DNA of 64,000 bases, taken from NCBI GenBank assembly GCA_965153355.1, contig OZ231127.1:99944001-100008000 (forward strand). The letters are read 5' to 3'. Each line of letters opens with the position of its first letter. Position 1 is the stretch's first letter. Origin of the DNA: Flaccisagitta enflata (Eukaryota > Chaetognatha > Sagittoidea > Aphragmophora). Positions 50,661-63,697 of the stretch are shown piece after piece. The translations under genes were made by a program, and so were the position numbers. The notes below the pieces were generated by a model, which ran no database searches, was not told where the DNA came from, and saw nothing but the letters and a program-made list of their open reading frames with translations.

Positions 50661-51128
50661 GACTATAAGGGTATCAAAGGCATATAAATATGATAATCAA
50701 AGAAATATACCAATTTGAACCGCAATCTCTATACCTTTTGTAATATCTGTCCAAGAAAAGGCGTGTATGGATGTCAGGAGTAAGGATACATAAGTGAATA
50801 CAATGAAACAGAACCCCCTCACCTTTTGGGCAAGCGTGGTCACATGATGATGCTCGGGTGTTAAGAGAGATTGAACCAATGAGAGAACGCGGGGGAGAGA
50901 GAAGTAGAGAGAGAGACAGAGACTGGGAGAGAGAGAGAGAGATATCGATCGACTGCGTGGATGATAACTAATTTTAATACAACTATTGATATCTCATAGA
51001 ATTGTGACATTTCTTGAGATAATGTCAGCCCTTCAGTTTTATTAGGCTTTGATGACAGACTTTATCTCATCTATGATTTTGTCATTTATTTGCAGATCCG
51101 CAACGTTTGGCAAATCATCTTCTTCAAA
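50661..51128. other. Non-coding stretch
   Basis: A short GAGAGA-rich tract lies at 50880-50945. The remainder is unremarkable. Confidence 0.4.
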
Positions 51129-53010
51129 TCATTCGAGTTGAATTGTGGATGAAATGTTGTTGTCTATTGGATGGTCGTCTTTGAGTTCAGCAAGACCTGC
51201 TTCCACGTCGCTGTTGTCTAAAGAATAAGCGGCGACGGCGCGGTCATACAGACATTCTGCCGATGCTATTTTCATTGGGAATGTGTAAGTTAAAGCTACA
51301 GAGCTCTCCTCAATGGGGGACTCTACAATGGCTTCTGTTATCAACTCTATATCTTCTGTGACTTATGAAGAATTGCTTGCTTTCATCTGATAGTTCTTGA
51401 GAGAATAGTTTGCGCCCATCCATGGCTACACCTTTGGCATTGTATATACGCTGATGTAGAAATCTTGGGTATCTACTTTGGGGTTTGTCTGTTGGTTTGA
51501 CACGGGTTACCCAATCAGAAGGGTTTAGTCTGCCTTCTAAATAGATGATTCTGTAATTGAAGCGCTGTAATATGAGGATTCTGCATGCGACATCTTTGGG
51601 CACAAGGTCCAAAGACGCCCAAGTGCGGCAAGTTATTGAGTCGCTGATGATGTAGAATGCTCTGGAGGAAAGTAGCCATTCAAATTTCCTAGTACATTCC
51701 TCAATGGCTGTTGATTCAAACAGCCAAATGGGGAATGTACTCCAATTGTCATCTATTTTCCTTGACCAGCAAGCAATCATGCTTAAGTATTTCTTGCTTG
51801 GGTCCAAATTTGATTATGGTAGTGGTGGTAACAAATGAGTTAGGATTGTACCTATGCTGTGATTAGATAAATCGCAAAATGCAATTACGAGCCCCTCATT
51901 AGATGGCATTCTTAGGGCCCCCACATCATCGTCTAGCAGATATTCTTTCAGTGCTTCTAATTGATCTAAGTTGGTCTTGGTTGGTTTGAATCTTGTTTTT
52001 GGGTGTGTGAGTTTTCTTAGTGGAGCCATTAGCTCAGATAGCTTTTGAGCTACTGGCAAAAAATAACTGAAAAATGCATATTTGGATACTGCATCCTTTT
52101 TTGTTTCAGGAAATTCCATTTCTCCCTGATTTTCTTTTTCTTGTCTTCTGTCAGGGATTTGCTTGAGCGTGATAGTTGGTATCCCAACACTTGAACTTCT
52201 GATCTTAGGAGATTGCATTTCCTGGGTTATGATGTTATACCGTGAACTAATTGTGCATGCGAGTGGTAGATCATGCTTCAAATGCGCCGCTACAGACTTT
52301 GATCTTATGGTCAGGTCATCCACAAATTAAAAACAGTTTAGATGCGCCTTGTAGACCCTCTTTGTAAAGGCTTGCACATAAGAAATTGATGATTTTAGGC
52401 CCATAGGTAATTTGCGCAAGATAAAGATCCTGCCTAGAGCGTAAAATCCAAAGAAGCGTCTTACGCTTTCTTTGTCAATGTTGAATTGATAAAAAAAAGT
52501 ACTTGCATCGCAGTTTGTAAATATGATGAAATTTTTGGCACTGTTTTGGCGCCGGAACTCGTCTTCGCGATTATCAAGGCAAAATCTAGTGTCACGGCTT
52601 TTTCGGACGCGATGTAATGCTGCTCGATTACCACTTGACATGGTGACATGTAGCAAGCGGCAACGTCCTCGATTTCCTCCACTATTTTTCTATAAAGCAT
52701 GCTTTTAAGATGAATTTTTTGCTTTTCAGGGTTCATCCTTTTTTGGCCTTCTTTTCTTAATGGCGGCGCATTTTCTTTCAGGTGTAACTTTATTGGCTTC
52801 ATGTGCACGCCCTCATGGAATTGGTCGGGGCAATTTTCATTGTGAAAAATATGATTAAAATCAAGGAGGATATTAATCAATTTTTCTCTTTCAGCTCCTT
52901 CGACTGTTGACAGGTCGAATTGTTGCAGAAATTTATGCTTGTTAGGCCAATATTTGATAGGGTGACTGAAAGTATGGTCAAATCCAAATTTAGTGTACCT
53001 TGCGGGAGAA
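51129..53010 (-). mobile_element. pol: Degenerate Ty3/gypsy-like pol fragment on the minus strand
   Basis: Reading leftward from about 53000 there is an RT N-terminal region (INILLDFNHIFHNENCPDQF), then FDASTFFYQF-like and GLKSSISYVQAFTKR motifs. Next come a FVDDL catalytic box (52315-52326) preceded by a TAA, and an RNase H region (IAFCDLSNHSIG, IIYLEGRLNPSDWVTR). A frame change lies near 52600, nonsense codons at about 52327 and 51808, and another frame change near 51340. Downstream of RNase H the pattern RIYNAKG...LFSQE resembles YQIFNGEG...IFSKD in the 12.5 kb element, so both probably belong to one lineage. Integrase is missing. Confidence 0.8.
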
Positions 53011-53298
53011 ATGTGTCCATTTCCACCACAGATGATGACTCTAAAATCTGGTGATGATCAGATAAAATTTACTCATGACCGCCACCCAACCCCTTTTCCC
53101 ATTGTAAAATATAGGGCTGGAATAAGACCAGAATCCTTCCTATGCATTTTCTATGGGATATGATGGGAGTGGCGGTCATGAGCAAACTTTATCTTATCAT
53201 CAACAGATTTGAGGGTCATCATCTGTGATGGAAATGGTCACGTTTCTCCCGCGAGGAAGATGAAATTCAAATTTGACCATACTTTTGGTCACCCTAAT
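52965..53298. repeat. Inverted duplication at a gypsy/BEL junction
   Basis: The ~130 bp block at 52970-53100 (GAAAGTATGGTCAAATCC, CTCATGACCGCCAC) recurs in reverse complement at 53168-53298 (GTGGCGGTCATGAGC, TTTGACCATACTTTTGGTC). A ~65 bp spacer separates them. It marks the switch from a minus-strand gypsy fragment to a plus-strand BEL fragment. Confidence 0.75.
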
Positions 53299-53468
53299 AT
53301 TCAAAGTCTTACCTCTTGTGCACTCAGCCGCCACATCAACAGGATCATCATTGATGTTTATCGGCGCTTCCGGCACATCAAGATTCAAATCAACTGTTAT
53401 ATCTGATTTGTAACAATTGTTTCAGGATCAACTTTGTCTCTCTCTAAAGGAAGCATTGTTAAAAATGT

Positions 53469-54287
53469 TTGATGCCAATCACCAAAGATCATTTCCCAAA
53501 GACTTGTAAGTCACCAATCATGTGCAGAGTGTGCCAAAAACCTCATCACACACTCTTGCACTGGGGAAAACCACCTACAAAAAATGATGCAAAGGCTGCA
53601 TCTCCAACATCAACATTTACTGTCTCATCAACAACAGTCTCCAAACAAACGCAAAAAACAGTGCCTGAGTCATTGCCAGCCGTGGAAACTTGCTCAAATG
53701 CGCCTCAAAGAAAAGAGGGACTGAGAGTTTTGAAAAACTGGCTGTACCAAAAGAAAGACCAAATTTGACAATTTGGTCAGCCATTGATGATGGTTCACAG
53801 ACCTAAACTTTATGATGTGGTCAAGATCAGTCTTTGCACCAAAGAAAACCGTTACTGTGCGATGGAAGCGGTAGTCTCTCCATCAGACAAGCTCACAGTT
53901 GATATGGATGCAGTCAGACTTGATCCTTGCACAGAGTATCCTCATTTGGCGGACATTCAGTTTGCGGATGACTATCCACGTGATGCAACTGAAATTGAGT
54001 TGCTAATTGGCAATGATTATGCTGATTACATACAGACTGGAAACAAGAGAGTTGTTTACCCAGGAGAGCCATGTGCAATCCAAACTTTGTTTGGTTGGGT
54101 CTCATCTGGTAGTATAAGACAGAATGCGTCATGCTTTACATCAACAAACCTGACACAGGTTGTGGCATTGGAAAATGACTTGGTGAAGAAGTTGTTGGAC
54201 ATCTTTGTACCAACAAAAGCTCTGTATTGGAAACAGCAAGCTATTCTGCAGAATGACCCAGAAACAAATTTGATAGACAAACAATAG
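53469..54287 (+). pseudogene. BEL gag C-terminus and protease remnant
   Basis: CRVCQKPHHTLLHWGKPP is the last BEL zinc-knuckle module. After an in-frame TGA at 53766 the same frame continues. The protease C-terminal signature IELLIGNDYADYIQTG and CAIQTLFGWVSSGSI ends it. The part carrying the catalytic Asp is absent. Confidence 0.8.
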
Positions 54288-54689
54288 ATGCGCCCTCGTC
54301 GTTTCTGGGAGGTTTATTTGACTGTCACTGAGTAAGTAGTTGACTAGAATAGATGACATGAATAGATGACATGAATAGATGTGAAGAATGTAGGATACTA
54401 TTTGCATAAAGTAGATGAGTGTTCATTTTTCATGAATTCCTTATTGTTTAAGATTTATTCTTTAAAAGTATCATTGGAAATATAGATTTGGAGATTAAAC
54501 GCAATCCACTGCTTTCTCATGACATTTTTTACTTCATACGGTCTTTAAAGAACTTAATGAATGATGTGCTGGATATGTTGAAATAATGCATGGATTATGA
54601 TATAAGAAAAATTGAGGGACGGGGGCATGATCAATGTAGACAATCAAGCTAGCTTAACAATTGGGGACTGTTTGGGAGAGCAGCTCAAG
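54288..54689. other. AT-rich stretch between BEL remnant and tandem array
   Basis: No coding frame. A triplicate AGATGACATGAAT run lies near 54350. Confidence 0.45.
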
Positions 54690-55910
54690 AGATGGGAGGA
54701 CGCATCTAATAATGGTTAAGGGTGGTTTTTGCGGGTGTGGGAGTGCGTAAACTGAATTTTATAAAATGGGAGACGGACCGACGGACGGACGACACACCCT
54801 CTTATAGAGATGCAAGGACGCATCTAATAATCGTTAGGGGTGGTTTTTGAGTGTGTGGGAGTGCGTAAACTGAATTTGAGAAAATGGGAGACAGACCAAC
54901 GGACAGACGGACACACCCTCTTATAGAAATGCGAGGACGCATCTAATAATGGTTAGGGGTGGATTTTGAGTGTGTGGGAGTGCTTAAACTGAATTTGAGA
55001 AAATGGGAGACGGACCAATGGACGGAAGGACACACCCTCTTATAGATATGCGAGGACGCATCTTATAATGGTTAGGGGTGGTTTTTGAGTGTGTGGGAGT
55101 GCGTAAACTGAATTTGAGAAAATGGGAGACGGACCAACGGACAGACGGATTTTTACCCTCTTATAGAGATGCAGGAGCTTTAGCATCTAATGATAGTTAG
55201 AGGTAGTTTTAGTGTGTGGGAGTGCGTAAACTGGGTGAGAAAAATGGAGACGGACCGACGGACGGATGCAGACACCCCTCTTATAGGAATGCGAGATGCA
55301 TCTGTGTGGTTGAGGGTGGTTTTAGTGTGTAAGTGTGACACAGATTTGAAAAATAGGACGGACCGATGGACGGTGGACACACCCTCTTATAGAGATGCGA
55401 GGACGCATCTAATAATGGTTAGGGGTGGTTTTTGAGTGTGTGGGAGTGCGTAAACTGAATTTGAGAAAATGGGAGACGGACCGACGGACCGACGGACGGA
55501 CGGACGGACGGACACACCCTCTTATAGAGATGCGAGGACGCATCTAATAAATAGTTAGGGTTGGTTTTTGAGTGTGCGGGAGTGTGTAAACTGAATTTGA
55601 GAAAATAGGAGACAGCCCAACGGACGGACCCCGGACACACACCCTCTTATGAGAGATGCATAAGGACGCATCTAGCAATGGTTGGGGTAGTTTTGAGTGT
55701 GTAGGAGTGTAAGCCCTGAATTTGGCATGGGAGACGGACCGCCGGACGGACGGACACACCCTCTTATAAAGAGATGCACAAGGGCTAGCATCTAATAATG
55801 GTTGGGGTAGTTTTTGAGTGTGTGGGAGTGCGTAAGCTGAATTTGAGAAAATGGGAGGCGGACATGAACAGGCAGTTTCTCTCTTATAGAAGTTGCGAGA
55901 CGTATCTAAA
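54690..55910. repeat. ~120 bp tandem array (about 11 units) with AGATGCG hairpins
   Basis: Units start near 54690, 54808, 54928, 55046, 55168, 55288, 55393, 55528, 55653, 55771 and 55889. Each carries AGATGCG-AGGA-CGCATCT, a GGTTAGGGGTGGTTTTTGAG block, GTGTGGGAGTGCGTAAACTG, a GACGGACCGACGGAC tract and CACACCCTCTTATAG. The hairpin plus GGAC tract links it to the GTCGCG hairpin family. Confidence 0.9.
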
Positions 55911-56262
55911 AGAGCTACTGTTCAAAGATTTTTGACCAAGCAGTTTGATCTTGGTGTTCTAGAACTTTGGAGTCTCTGATGCTGACACTCAGCAATTCAT
56001 TACCTACCTTGGCACTTATAGTAGGTATCAACAACAACCCACGTGAGTTATGAATACTTGTCTCATTCAGAGTAGATTTGGCATTCTGCATTGTCAGATG
56101 CTGGTGGATCAATTCTGTTTCGTTCACAAAAATTGCATTCGTGTCTGATGTCAAAAAGATGTTTTAGCAAATGAAGATACCGGTTGAACAACAAGACCTT
56201 CATTGAATCATCACACCCAAGGGGATAGCTAGCCAAACTAGTCTTCATCTCCATTCCTGTCC
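55911..56262. other. Region between tandem array and RT remnant
   Basis: Minus-strand frames run through it (for example 56154-55915) and look somewhat protein-like, but no motif is recognisable. Plus-strand RT similarity begins only at 56263. Confidence 0.35.
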
Positions 56263-56940
56263 ATGGCAACTTGTGAATACCACGCTCAGCGTGATGACAT
56301 CCAACAAAAATTCCCAAAAGCTTGTGAATTTGTCGAAAACGAGCTCTACATGGACGATGTGCCTGGGGGGTGCAATTCAGTTGATGATGGTGTTGATATT
56401 CTGACTCAAATCAAAGGCTTTTTTGGGTCTATGCACATGAAAGTGCACAAAATCAATAACAACAACAAGGAGTTATTGATCATGATTGAGGGAACTGATG
56501 ATAGTGAAGAAGCTGCAGTTCTCGGCTTGTAGTGGAATACAAATCATGACTCTCTCCGCGTCCCCAACAAAAAATGGGACAAAATTCCAACCACCAAGAG
56601 GGAATTTTTGCAAAAAATTGCCTCCTTCTGGGACCCTATTGGTGGAAGAAGCCCTCTTATCTGCAAAGGGAAGATGATAATGCAAAAGATATGGCAACTA
56701 GGTTCTGATTAGGACCAGCCTCTATCTAATGAATTGAAGCGTGAAGTGGAAGAATTCAGAAAAGCAACTGTTGTTGACTTTGAAATTCCTCGATTCTCTG
56801 GCAACCCTACTATTCTTCACATCTTTGTAGATGCCAGTGAATCAGCATATGCCGCTGTTGCATATGCATTTTCCGAGAGATGCTCTTGTTTCCTCATGTC
56901 TAAGACAAGAGTAAAACCAATGTGTAGCTTGCGCAAGGTG
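56263..56940 (+). pseudogene. pol: BEL RT C-terminus and RNase H start
   Basis: ENELYMDDV carries the catalytic box (YMDD at 56347-56358), then ILTQIKGFFGSMHMKVHK. TKREFLQKIASFWDPIGG and the RNase H start LHIFVDASESAYAAVAYAF follow. One frame holds with two TAG stops (56530 and 56710); the second falls where BEL proteins commonly have Trp. Similarity ends after KTRVKPM. Confidence 0.85.
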
Positions 56941-57000
56941 CGGTACAGAGACGTAGTGAGCTGTACGATTAAAATCAGAGATTCTTTTTTTTCGCGCTGA

Positions 57001-57678
57001 ATTTCAGGAAACTGACAGAGAGACAGATCATTGTTAAAACTTCTCAGTGTCATGATAAAAATTCTTATTTTTTTCAACATAACATTTGAAACAATAACAT
57101 TGTGTAACTTATCTCTTTAACTGGTCATGTTTATGTGTTTGTTTGTTTGTTTGTTTGTCTGTTCATTTGTTTGTTTGTTCATTTGTTTGTTTGTTCATTT
57201 CTTTGTTCATTCCTTTGTTGTTTTAACTCCCTTTTACTGTTGACTTACCAGCAGCAAGTCAGCGCTGCCAACTGTCGGGTTTTCTAATTTGTATAATGCA
57301 GATATTGCGAAGTTCAATCAATTATCATTTTTGAGAAAGAGTTAAACCGTGCAGCTTCCTTGCTTGAGTTGACGTTTAAGATGCAAAGTAAAACTGGAAA
57401 TTCCTATACTTAGGTTCATGAATGTTATTAGTCATATGCAGAGTCATTGACAAGCAAATTCCCTTATGACGTCCAGTGTGTATTTTGTCAGCGAAAAGTG
57501 TTATGAACATTGAACATACAAGGTTTTGAAAGCTGATTTTTGGGTCATTCATCTTCATTGATCAAGTCCGTTCTCCCCTGTGACTTACATGGTGATCCCA
57601 AACAAAAATACATATTTACCTACCCTAAAGTCGCGTGCGGGACATAAATATTTCTATTGAACTGAATCCACCAGTTTC
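57001..57678. other. Non-coding with (TTTG)n tract
   Basis: GTTTGTTTGTTTG and GTTCATTTGT repeats lie at about 57128-57225. A GTCGCGTGCGGGAC fragment lies near 57632. No gene. Confidence 0.5.
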
Positions 57679-58296
57679 ACACAGTGGGCCTTAACTGGAT
57701 ATGAGTTAAAAAAATTCTCGATAGTAGTGACTTGTATGAGTAGGTCCAATTTATGGTGGAGAATTGATGTTGACCCTTAAAAAAAATTTCCCTTAAAAAA
57801 TTTTGCAAAATTTTATAAAAAGTATCAATTTTCCCATATATTTACATATAAATTGTAAGCATGTATTCATTTTGAAATTCTGATTCAAGATTCATATTCC
57901 TGGTAAAATTTCCAATCATTTAATAGGTCACACTATATAATTTCATGAAAAAATAAGATTTTCATATTTTAAGCCACCGTTACTTTCTTTGTAACAGTGG
58001 CATGGAAAATGAAAATTTTATCTTTTGATAAAAATATATAGTGCAACCTATCAAATGATTGGAAATTTTACCAGGAATATGAATCTGGAATCAAAAATTC
58101 AAAACACATTAGTCTAAAAGTTTTATATCAAATATTGAAAAATTTCAAAAATTTTCAATAATTTTTTTAAAAATTTTCAAGGGAAATTTTTTTTTAAAGG
58201 TCAACATCAATTCTCCACTATGAATTGTAGCTACTTATACAAGTCACTACTATCGAGGATTTTTTATAACTCATATCCAATTAAGGCCCACTGTGT
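57679..58296. repeat. 618 bp palindrome
   Basis: The ends CACAGTGGGCCTTAACTGGA (57679) and its complement (to 58296) pair. Arms of ~300 bp match through CCTGGTAAAATTTCCAATCA and meet near 57988, where CCACCGTTAC faces GTAACAGTGG. No coding. Confidence 0.85.
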
Positions 58297-58495
58297 TCAA
58301 TTAAAGCCTTTAAACCCACCAGTTTCAATCCAAGCCCACCACTTTCAATTAAAGCCCTCCAGTTTATATTCATGCCCACCAGTTTTGGCATCCACCAGTT
58401 TTAATACAAGCCTTGAAACCCACTAGTTTCAATTTAAACCTTGAAACCCACCAGTTTCAATTTTAGCCTTAAAACCCACCAGTTCCACACAACGC
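58297..58495. repeat. ~27 bp minisatellite AACCCACCAGTTTCAATT
   Basis: About seven imperfect units of AAACCCACCAGTTTCAATTT plus AAGCCTTG. One unit also precedes the palindrome at 57668. Confidence 0.8.
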
Positions 58496-59171
58496 AATTA
58501 TCCCTTTGTTTCTGCGATATCGATTCCCAGGAAATCCTGGGAATTCGTGGGAATTCCCGGGAAAGACTGAATGAATTCCAATGGCTTAGATGACGTAAAA
58601 TGACTAAAAATGACCTAAAATAACCTAAAATGCATAAAAATAACTAACAGGTTGCCCAAGGGCAATATGTGGTCAGCGATACCCATTGCCCTGCTTTGAG
58701 TGATTGTGAATTGGTATAAAAAACGGGATTAGCAATTTAGAGAAAAGAAACTGTATCTCTGTAAAAGCACTTGTGATAATTCATACTGTATTAAGAATTT
58801 GACCTTCGTAATTTTTCTCATCGTATTCTTTTTCCCTTTTAAAAGACACATTCCTTTCTGACTGGTAAATTCTCATTTTCTCCTTTTCACAGGAATCACG
58901 TTGCCTTCTCAGGGCGGCCTTTGTCCTTATTCAGTCTTTATTTCAATGCCGCCCAAGAATAACAATTGTTGCTGACAAAAATGTAATCTTTCTTTTTGTA
59001 ATAACTATTTCTTCTTTTTCATGTTTTCTTGTTTAATTGAAATTTGGAATGATTCACTTACATTAAATTCTCCGTAAAGAAAAGACCTCTGAACTTTTAT
59101 TTCTCCCTTTCTCCCTTTCTCCGTTGATAAATTGTGGAAACAAAGACGTTTAATTCTGCAAGTTTGGTTAT
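58496..59171. other. Non-coding stretch
   Basis: A short self-complementary cluster (CCCAGGAAATCCTGGG, GGAATTCCC) lies near 58525, TGACCTAAAATAACCTAAAA near 58605, and a family A end-like fragment near 58655-58700. No gene. Confidence 0.45.
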
Positions 59172-59221
59172 AACTTTCAGATAGATACTTTCAGATAGAT
59201 ACTTTCAGATAGATACTTGAA
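59172..59221. repeat. Three copies of CTTTCAGATAGATA
   Basis: Short tandem of ~17 bp units. Confidence 0.85.
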
Positions 59222-59248
59222 AGAGATAAGATATATCTCTTTCTCTCT

Positions 59249-59475
<227 letters not shown>

Positions 59476-59518
59476 CCCGATAATTTCCGTTTGAAATTGA
59501 TAACCTCAGCAAAGTAAT

Positions 59519-60100
59519 AGTCGCAAAAGCGTTAGATGGTCAGCTGCACGGCCCGTGCCCTGCCCAAATAGGCTGCGTGAAGGAGGGGGGAGCAGCAGCG
59601 GCCCCGAAGGGCTCGATGACTATGCATGCTTTCACACATGGGAATTTTCTCCTCCTCCTCCTCCCTCCTCCTCCTCCTCCTGGGACGGTGGCCTTCCGGC
59701 TCGGATTTTGGCCTTCCGGCTAGGATTTCGGCCTTTAGGCTAGGATTGTGGCCTGGCGGCTAGGAGATTGGCCTCTAGATTGGGATCTGGGCCTCGAGGC
59801 TAGGACTTTGGCCTTTAGGCTAGGATTTGGGCCTTTAGGCTAGGATTTGGGCCTAGAGACTAGGATTCTTTGGGCCTCGCCTGGGACTCGCCTGAGACCG
59901 GAATTTGGGCCTCACACTGACGGAGGGGGACAGAAGAAGGAGAAGAAGGGGCCTTGAGACTGGAATTTGGGCATCAAGACTGGGATTTGAAGGGGGGACA
60001 GAGTATAGCGAAGAGATGAGATTTATGATGAGAGGTTAAGGAGGAGAAAATTTACATGGAAAGCATAGGTCATTGACTTCTTCAGGGTCGCTGCCTATAA
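59519..60100. repeat. Family A palindromic minisatellite repeat
   Basis: It starts AGTCGCAAAAGCGTTAGATG, GGCCCGTGCCCTGCCC and GCAGCGGCCCCGAAGG, continues with TAGGATTTGGGCCTTTAGGC units, and ends near AAGCATAGGTCATTGAC and GGGTCGCTGCC. It is interrupted by the hAT MITE that follows; its other edge resumes at 60884 (AAGCAGGGCACGGATACC). Confidence 0.75.
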
Positions 60101-60103
60101 GAG

Positions 60104-60649
60104 AAGAGGAGATTTGCTGAGAGTAAAAGTGGGTGAGGGATGAAAAGAGGAAGAGGAAGAAGAACTTATGACAGATAAAGTGGGTTGGAAATATAGACAG
60201 TGAAGAAGAAGAGGAAGAATAAAAATCTATGAAAGAAACAATCAGTAGTCAGAAGCTAAGAAAGGATGAAGAGGAGGGAAGAGGAATAAAAAAAAGAATC
60301 TATAGGAGAGAGAGAGAAAGAGACAGGAAAAGATAATAAAAAATAGACAATAAAAAAAGAGAATCAGATCTAGACAAAAAAAGAAACAAAAAAAAGAAAC
60401 AAATAGATAAGTTTAAAAAAAGAAATATCAAGGATAAAGACAGAATAACAAAAAGCGAAATAAAACTTTTATTAAAATGAAAAAAAAATATGAAAATTTT
60501 TCAGCTCTTCTATAAAACAAAATATTCATATGATGATTGCACACAAAATTATTTTTTTCATAATATTAGTATATCATCTAACTATAATTAGTTTGATATA
60601 TATTACTACTTATTACTTATTATCAAAACTATACAAATATATGAGTGTA

Positions 60650-60739
<90 letters not shown>

Positions 60740-60883
60740 ATTGTATGCTATGATATAATAATGTATTGTATATAATTTTGATTGATATTGTATTGTATTG
60801 GTATTGTATTGTATTGTCCCAATACTTGAAAGTATTGTATTGGTATTGTATAGTTGACGAAAAAGCTGTATAGCTCAGGCCTG
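60104..60883. mobile_element. hAT-type MITE copy 2, left end missing
   Basis: It matches 43030-43717 (GATTTGCTGAGAGTAAAAGT, AACAATCAGTAGTCAGAAGC) and ends with the same terminus GCTCAGGCCTG at 60883. A TA microsatellite at 60653-60736 has expanded inside. The left ~240 bp, including the left terminus, is absent. Confidence 0.85.
60653..60736. repeat. (TA)n microsatellite inside the MITE
   Basis: About 40 TA dinucleotides; copy 1 has only a short ATATATAT at the same place. Confidence 0.97.
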
Positions 60884-61388
60884 CTACTCAAGCAGGGCAC
60901 GGATACCACTGTTCATATATAATCTTATATAATGGGAATAGAGCATTTTTTTTTTTCAATTTTGGTTAATTTTCCATGTTATTCAATGAGAGTCAGGGCA
61001 TCCTTGACAGAGGAGAGGCAGATCAATTGACAGATCGATGGACAGACAAACAGATGGACAGATGGACAGACAGAAGGATGGATGGATGGATGGATGAATT
61101 GACAAACATATTCCTCCTGTGTTCTTTAGGACTTTTCTCCTTTCTGTGCCGCTGCCCACCTCCCCTTCAACTTGAATTACAAACTACTCAAGCAGGGCGC
61201 AGGTACCGCCGCGCTGACCACATATGGTCTTTGGTATGCCACTCATAATTACCCCTGCCCACCCACATGCCGCACATGGCTTGGGTAGCCGTGTTTCCGG
61301 CCATGTTTCTTTAAAAAGGAATGTATCAATTAAATCAGAAAATGAAAATTCAATCTGCACCCAACTACCCATAAAGTCATGTTCATTC
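60884..61388. other. Non-coding, family A fragments and GGAC/GATG tract
   Basis: A family A edge lies at 60884-60915, GACAGATGGACAGATGGACA near 61040 and GGATGGATGGATGGATGAAT near 61077. A second family A edge (CTCAAGCAGGGCGCAGGTAC) lies near 61187, and the GGGTAGCCGTGTTTCCGGCC motif near 61284. Confidence 0.5.
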
Positions 61389-61504
61389 ACTCTCTCTCTC
61401 TGTCTCTCTCTCTCTGTCTCTCTCTCTCTCTCTGTCTCTCTCTCTCTGTCTCTCTCTCTCTCAGTCTCTCTCTCTCTGTCTCTGTCTGTCTGTCTGTCTG
61501 TCTC
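61389..61504. repeat. (CT)n/(CTGT)n microsatellite
   Basis: CT runs with regularly spaced CTGTCT variants. Confidence 0.95.
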
Positions 61505-61543
61505 TCTAGCTGGATATTTTTGGTGGTGCAGTGTTGCTCCCCC

Positions 61544-61693
61544 ATGAAGCAGGGGATCTTCTTGTGGGGGCTTCTTCTGGTCTTTTTTCATCTTTCCTTC
61601 TCAGGAACACCAGGCTCTGACATCGATTCACCACAGAAGAAAAGGAACATCCAATATTTAACATCCGACCACCATCACTCAATACCCTTCTGA
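61544..61693 (+). CDS. Possible small secreted peptide (49 residues)
   Basis: The ATG-initiated frame has a signal-peptide-like start (two charged or polar residues, then GIFLWGLLLVFFHLSFSG). It is followed by a short hydrophilic tail with a tribasic KKR at 32-34, a possible processing site. A pyrimidine tract and TCTCTCTAG acceptor-like site precede it. The frame lies 5' of a retrotransposon-like 3' tail (61862-62056). It could therefore be the end of a decayed LINE ORF or chance, and I recognise no family. Confidence 0.25.
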   Translation: MKQGIFLWGLLLVFFHLSFSGTPGSDIDSPQKKRNIQYLTSDHHHSIPF

Positions 61694-62056
61694 ATCTCTG
61701 ATACTCGTAACCTAGTATTTATAAATGTTTTATATTGTTATTTGGTAGCACATACCATCCTCGGATAATTATTTATTCAACTTTTTCTTGTTAATGATTT
61801 TGTTTAACATATTCGTACATTTTCTTATGTATAGTAATTGTATCTTATTTTCTTTTTACAGTACCAATCAATGAAACTCTTGTACTATGAGGGCTAGTTA
61901 GAGCAAGCCTGTCGTAAAACTGGAAAAAAGAAAATTGTGATGTAACTAGACCTAGACATTGGAGGCTTAGTCATAGTCCTCCCTGACAAAATGTTTACTC
62001 CTTGATCTTAACCACTGTTTATGTTGGGAAATAAACTGCTTGATTTGATTTGATTT
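61694..62056 (+). mobile_element. Probable 3' end of a non-LTR retrotransposon
   Basis: The segment ends GGGAAATAAACTGCTTGATT TGATTTGATTT: an AATAAA followed at once by a TTGAT(T)-type short tandem tail. This is the usual 3' end of many CR1/L2-like LINEs and their SINEs. No ORF2 was identified upstream, so it would be a short 5'-truncated copy. Confidence 0.45.
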
Positions 62057-62218
62057 AGCAGATACCCCAGTCGTTGGCTGGCTTTGAGTCTGACGTAGGA
62101 ACCATTTTGCATTTAATGAATGCGTTGAGCAGAGATATACAATTTGTTTTACATCAGCATAGCAAGTCACCACAGTTGTCCCAAGCTCTCTTTCTTTTTT
62201 CCCCTTTCCTCATTTTTC

Positions 62219-63483
<1,265 letters not shown>

Positions 63484-63513
63484 TCTTTCTTTTTTTCTTT
63501 CATTCTTATTTTT

Positions 63514-63697
63514 TGGGCAGCGATCCGAAAGGGGTCGGTGACCTATTTCACAAATATGGGTGATTTTCTCCTCCTCCTCCCCCTCCATCTTTTCCTTTGC
63601 CTCCTCCTCCCTCTCAAGGCTCTAATCTTGGCCTTGAGACTCCAAATCCTCTTAAGGCCCCAATCCTAGGCTTGAGGCCTGATCCTAGCATCGAGAC
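63514..63697. repeat. Family A repeat, left edge, interrupted by a MITE
   Basis: TTTTTTGGGCAGCGATCCGA, GGTCGGTGACCTATTTCACA, then CCTGATCCTAGCATCGAGAC units. Cut by the MITE at 63698. Confidence 0.7.

Larger units (their letters stand above)
53469..56940 (+). mobile_element. Degenerate BEL/Pao retrotransposon, fragment 2, split by a tandem array
   Basis: Two BEL coding blocks in the same orientation (53469-54287 and 56263-56940) are separated by ~2 kb containing a 120 bp tandem array. The missing middle of RT and the protease N-terminus indicate deletions as well. Confidence 0.8.

Noticed and set aside
53766-53768. In-frame TGA in BEL fragment 2 as a second readthrough site
   Set aside because: The context is CAA, not CTAG, and the protease N-terminus is missing, so it is more likely decay.
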